DNA of 7,294 bases from the NCBI GenBank assembly GCA_009779455.1, contig WREG01000100.1, positions 1 through 7,294 on the forward strand, in the 5' to 3' direction. The position numbers and the translations under genes are program-made. The notes beneath the pieces were generated by a model. That model was not told where the DNA came from and made no database searches. It was given only the letters and a program-made list of their open reading frames with translations. Origin of the DNA: Oscillospiraceae bacterium (GTDB taxonomy: Bacteria > Bacillota > Clostridia > Oscillospirales > Acutalibacteraceae). Numbering within the stretch: position 1 is the stretch's first letter; each line of letters begins with the position of its first letter. Of this stretch, positions 6,000 to 7,294 are shown piece by piece.

Positions 6000-6025
6000 T
6001 ACGCCGCGCCCCGCTTTCAAAAATA
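5997..6025 (-). repeat. Duplicated leader, copy at micro-protein A
   Basis: Partner of the leader at 5725-5753, identical at 23 of 29 positions. The changes raise GC and turn GTGAGGTG into GCGGGGCG, which weakens the match to the anti-Shine-Dalgarno sequence. Confidence 0.6.
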
Positions 6026-6035
6026 ATTATAATTG

Positions 6036-6064
6036 ATTTTACCACAATTTTCTGACCGCGTCAA
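6036..6064 (-). promoter_or_regulatory. Promoter of micro-protein A, inside the end of the lipase gene
   Basis: Read on the minus strand: -35 TTGACG (6064-6059), a 17-base spacer and -10 TAAAAT (6041-6036) preceded by TGG. The -35 and spacer lie in the last codons of the lipase gene, and the -10 overlaps its stop codon. The run TGTGGTA plus a final AAT is shared with the micro-protein B promoter. Confidence 0.6.
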
Positions 6065-6878
6065 GTTTTTTTTCGGCGTCCGAATACCCTTGATTATAAA
6101 CCGCGGAAAGCTTTCCCGTATTTTTTGACGCAATTTTTAATTCAAGCGGCTTTTCCGGAGCCAAAACAACGGCGCTGCCTTCATATTCCATCTCTTTAAG
6201 GGTTTTTATCGAAGCCATATATGTTTTGTCCCGTTTTTCTAAAGCGCCCGCCGCTTTGGGGTAATTTTTCAACAGCCTTTTATAAACAAAAGGGAAGCGC
6301 TCGGGCCGCATAATATGGCCGAAAGGCTTTGTCAATATGACGATAAGCCTATTGCAGCCGTCGTCAATGGCTTTTTTGACGGGGACGGGGTCGGACACGC
6401 CGCCGTCGAAATATTTTATCCCGTTTACGTCAACCGGCAGGCAGGCAGGCGGGATGGCGCACGACGCCATGAGTATGCGGCAGTCGTCAGGCTTGAAATC
6501 GTTTTTTGTGAAATACGCGGACTCTCCCGTTTCCGCCTCGGTGGCGACTATGACGGCTTTCGTTTCGGAGGCGAGCAGCGTGCCGTAATCAATTCTGTCC
6601 ACCTCGTTTGTCAAGGTGCCGTATATATAATCAAAATCGAAATAAGACCGCGTTTTTATGTAATTTCCAAGGCTCATATAACGCTTGTCAGCCGCGTGAA
6701 CGGTATAAAAACGGTAATTCCTGCCTTTTTGTTTGGCGAGGAACGACGCCACGTTCGCACTGCCCGCAGAAACCCCTATGCAATAATCCGGTTCGATATT
6801 ATTGTCAAGGAAGCAGTCAAGAATACCGGCGCCGTAAATGCCCCGCATCCCGCCGCCCACATCAATCAAACCAATCAT
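6039..6878 (-). CDS. Patatin-like phospholipase, YjjU-type
   Basis: Predicted Ser/Asp-dyad acyl hydrolase acting on lipid esters; the true substrate is unknown. At 279 residues it is a single patatin domain. The oxyanion-hole loop GGGMRG is at residues 8-13, the nucleophile elbow GVSAGS at 35-40 (Ser37), and the catalytic Asp is in the DGG motif at 158-160 (Asp158), all intact. The pattern GGGMRGIYGAG and the conserved SCAIPPACLPV region (139-149) fit the E. coli YjjU/clostridial branch of the family. There is no signal peptide or membrane segment, so it should be cytoplasmic. The ATG at 6878 lies 13 bases after the tsaD stop; no good Shine-Dalgarno is present, only GAGAG from the tandem repeat, so it is probably translated by coupling to tsaD. 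No terminator is seen behind it, and the promoter of micro-protein A lies in its 3' end. Confidence 0.9.
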   Translation of the reverse strand: MIGLIDVGGGMRGIYGAGILDCFLDNNIEPDYCIGVSAGSANVASFLAKQKGRNYRFYTVHAADKRYMSLGNYIKTRSYFDFDYIYGTLTNEVDRIDYGTLLASETKAVIVATEAETGESAYFTKNDFKPDDCRILMASCAIPPACLPVDVNGIKYFDGGVSDPVPVKKAIDDGCNRLIVILTKPFGHIMRPERFPFVYKRLLKNYPKAAGALEKRDKTYMASIKTLKEMEYEGSAVVLAPEKPLELKIASKNTGKLSAVYNQGYSDAEKKLDAVRKLW

Positions 6879-6879
6879 A

Positions 6880-6900
6880 TTCTCTCAACTCTCAACTCTC
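6880..6900 (-). repeat. 7-base tandem repeat across the tsaD stop codon
   Basis: Minus-strand units GAGAGTT, GAGAGTT, GAGAGAA in exact 7-base phase. The first unit encodes the last tsaD codons, the TGA stop is formed at the unit junction, and the last unit lies just before the lipase ATG. It resembles the AGGAGTT array after gdhA. Confidence 0.6.
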
Positions 6901-7294
6901 AATTTCTTTCGTCGCCGCCCCGTTCAGCGTCAAATCCGCGATGTTCCCGTCCAGATATTCAAAATACCCCTGCGCCGCAACCATGACGGCATTGTCCGTG
7001 CATAATTCCGGCGGCGGAATGTATAATTTTACGTTTTTCACGGCGCATAGCCCCGCTATCCTTTTCCTTAATACGGAATTCGCCGCGACGCCGCCCGCCA
7101 ATACCAGTTTTTTTGTTTTTGTGATGTCCAAACACGCGGAGGTATTGCGCTCCAGGCAATCGACAACCGATATTATATATGGCGCGCCCAAGTCTTTTAT
7201 GGTTATTTCTTCGTTTTTTGGTTCCGCTTTATGTAAAATATTGTCAACGGAGGATTTCGATCCCGAAAAACTGAAATCCAAGGGGCAGCCGCCC
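6892..7294 (-). CDS. tsaD: tRNA N6-threonylcarbamoyladenosine transferase TsaD, C-terminal part only
   Basis: TsaD moves the threonylcarbamoyl group from its AMP carrier to A37 of ANN-decoding tRNAs, working in the cytoplasm with TsaB and TsaE; it is essential in most bacteria. The window holds the last 133 residues of a protein usually near 340; the N-terminal half, with its metal-binding histidines, lies beyond the right edge. Seen in this part: PLDFSFSGSKSS near its left end, the nucleotide-binding run LAGGVAANSVLR, and PPPELCTDNA, whose Asp is the conserved metal ligand, followed by AAQGYFEYL. The frame continues to the window edge, so the TTG at 7281 is not the real start. The last residues (IES) are encoded by the tandem repeat, suggesting the gene's end has been reshaped. 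The lipase follows after 13 bases in the same direction. Confidence 0.95.
   Translation of the reverse strand, partial: GGCPLDFSFSGSKSSVDNILHKAEPKNEEITIKDLGAPYIISVVDCLERNTSACLDITKTKKLVLAGGVAANSVLRKRIAGLCAVKNVKLYIPPPELCTDNAVMVAAQGYFEYLDGNIADLTLNGAATKEIES

Noticed and set aside
6315..6986. Plus-strand frame of 223 codons
   Set aside because: It runs antisense through the patatin-like gene and into tsaD, both well supported on the minus strand.

Overview
This window looks like a piece of chromosome from an anaerobic, gut-type clostridium (Bacillota, class Clostridia). The reasons are a one-chain pyruvate:ferredoxin oxidoreductase, a clostridial-type hexameric glutamate dehydrogenase, strong AAGGAGG-type ribosome binding sites, sigma-A-like promoters and GC-rich genes (line 4141-4200 is 60% GC by hand count) separated by very AT-rich spacers. 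I cannot name the genus.

Layout: (1) 1-3393, minus strand: pyruvate:ferredoxin oxidoreductase (nifJ), with only its last few dozen residues cut off by the left edge. (2) 3394-3646: a divergent control region with a promoter for nifJ and one for gdhA, the latter overlaid by two copies of an 11-base repeat 21 bases apart. (3) 3647-4993, plus strand: glutamate dehydrogenase (gdhA), followed by a 7-base tandem repeat and a two-way terminator. (4) 5077-5999, minus strand: a stretch that looks empty at first but holds four very short reading frames (46, 47, 70 and 36 residues). Each has a start with a plausible ribosome binding site; three have their own promoter and one terminator is clear. They encode acidic, phenylalanine-rich amphipathic peptides that resemble each other. 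(5) 6039-6878, minus strand: a patatin-like lipase of the YjjU type. (6) 6892-7294, minus strand: the C-terminal part of TsaD, the tRNA t6A-modifying enzyme, cut off by the right edge and probably co-transcribed with the lipase.

The two large enzymes are ordinary fermentation and amino-acid metabolism: PFOR turns pyruvate into acetyl-CoA and reduced ferredoxin, and glutamate dehydrogenase links 2-oxoglutarate, ammonia and glutamate. TsaD is housekeeping.

The part most likely to be undescribed is the micro-protein cluster. The four peptides share a short [FIL]-D-[FI]-x-x-[IMV] motif. The promoters of two of them carry an identical 13-base element at nearly the same distance (19 and 20 bases) from the -35 box, and two have near-identical leaders. 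This suggests a small family that grew by local duplication under common control. I recognise no known family for them; their function is unknown and any role at the membrane is inference.
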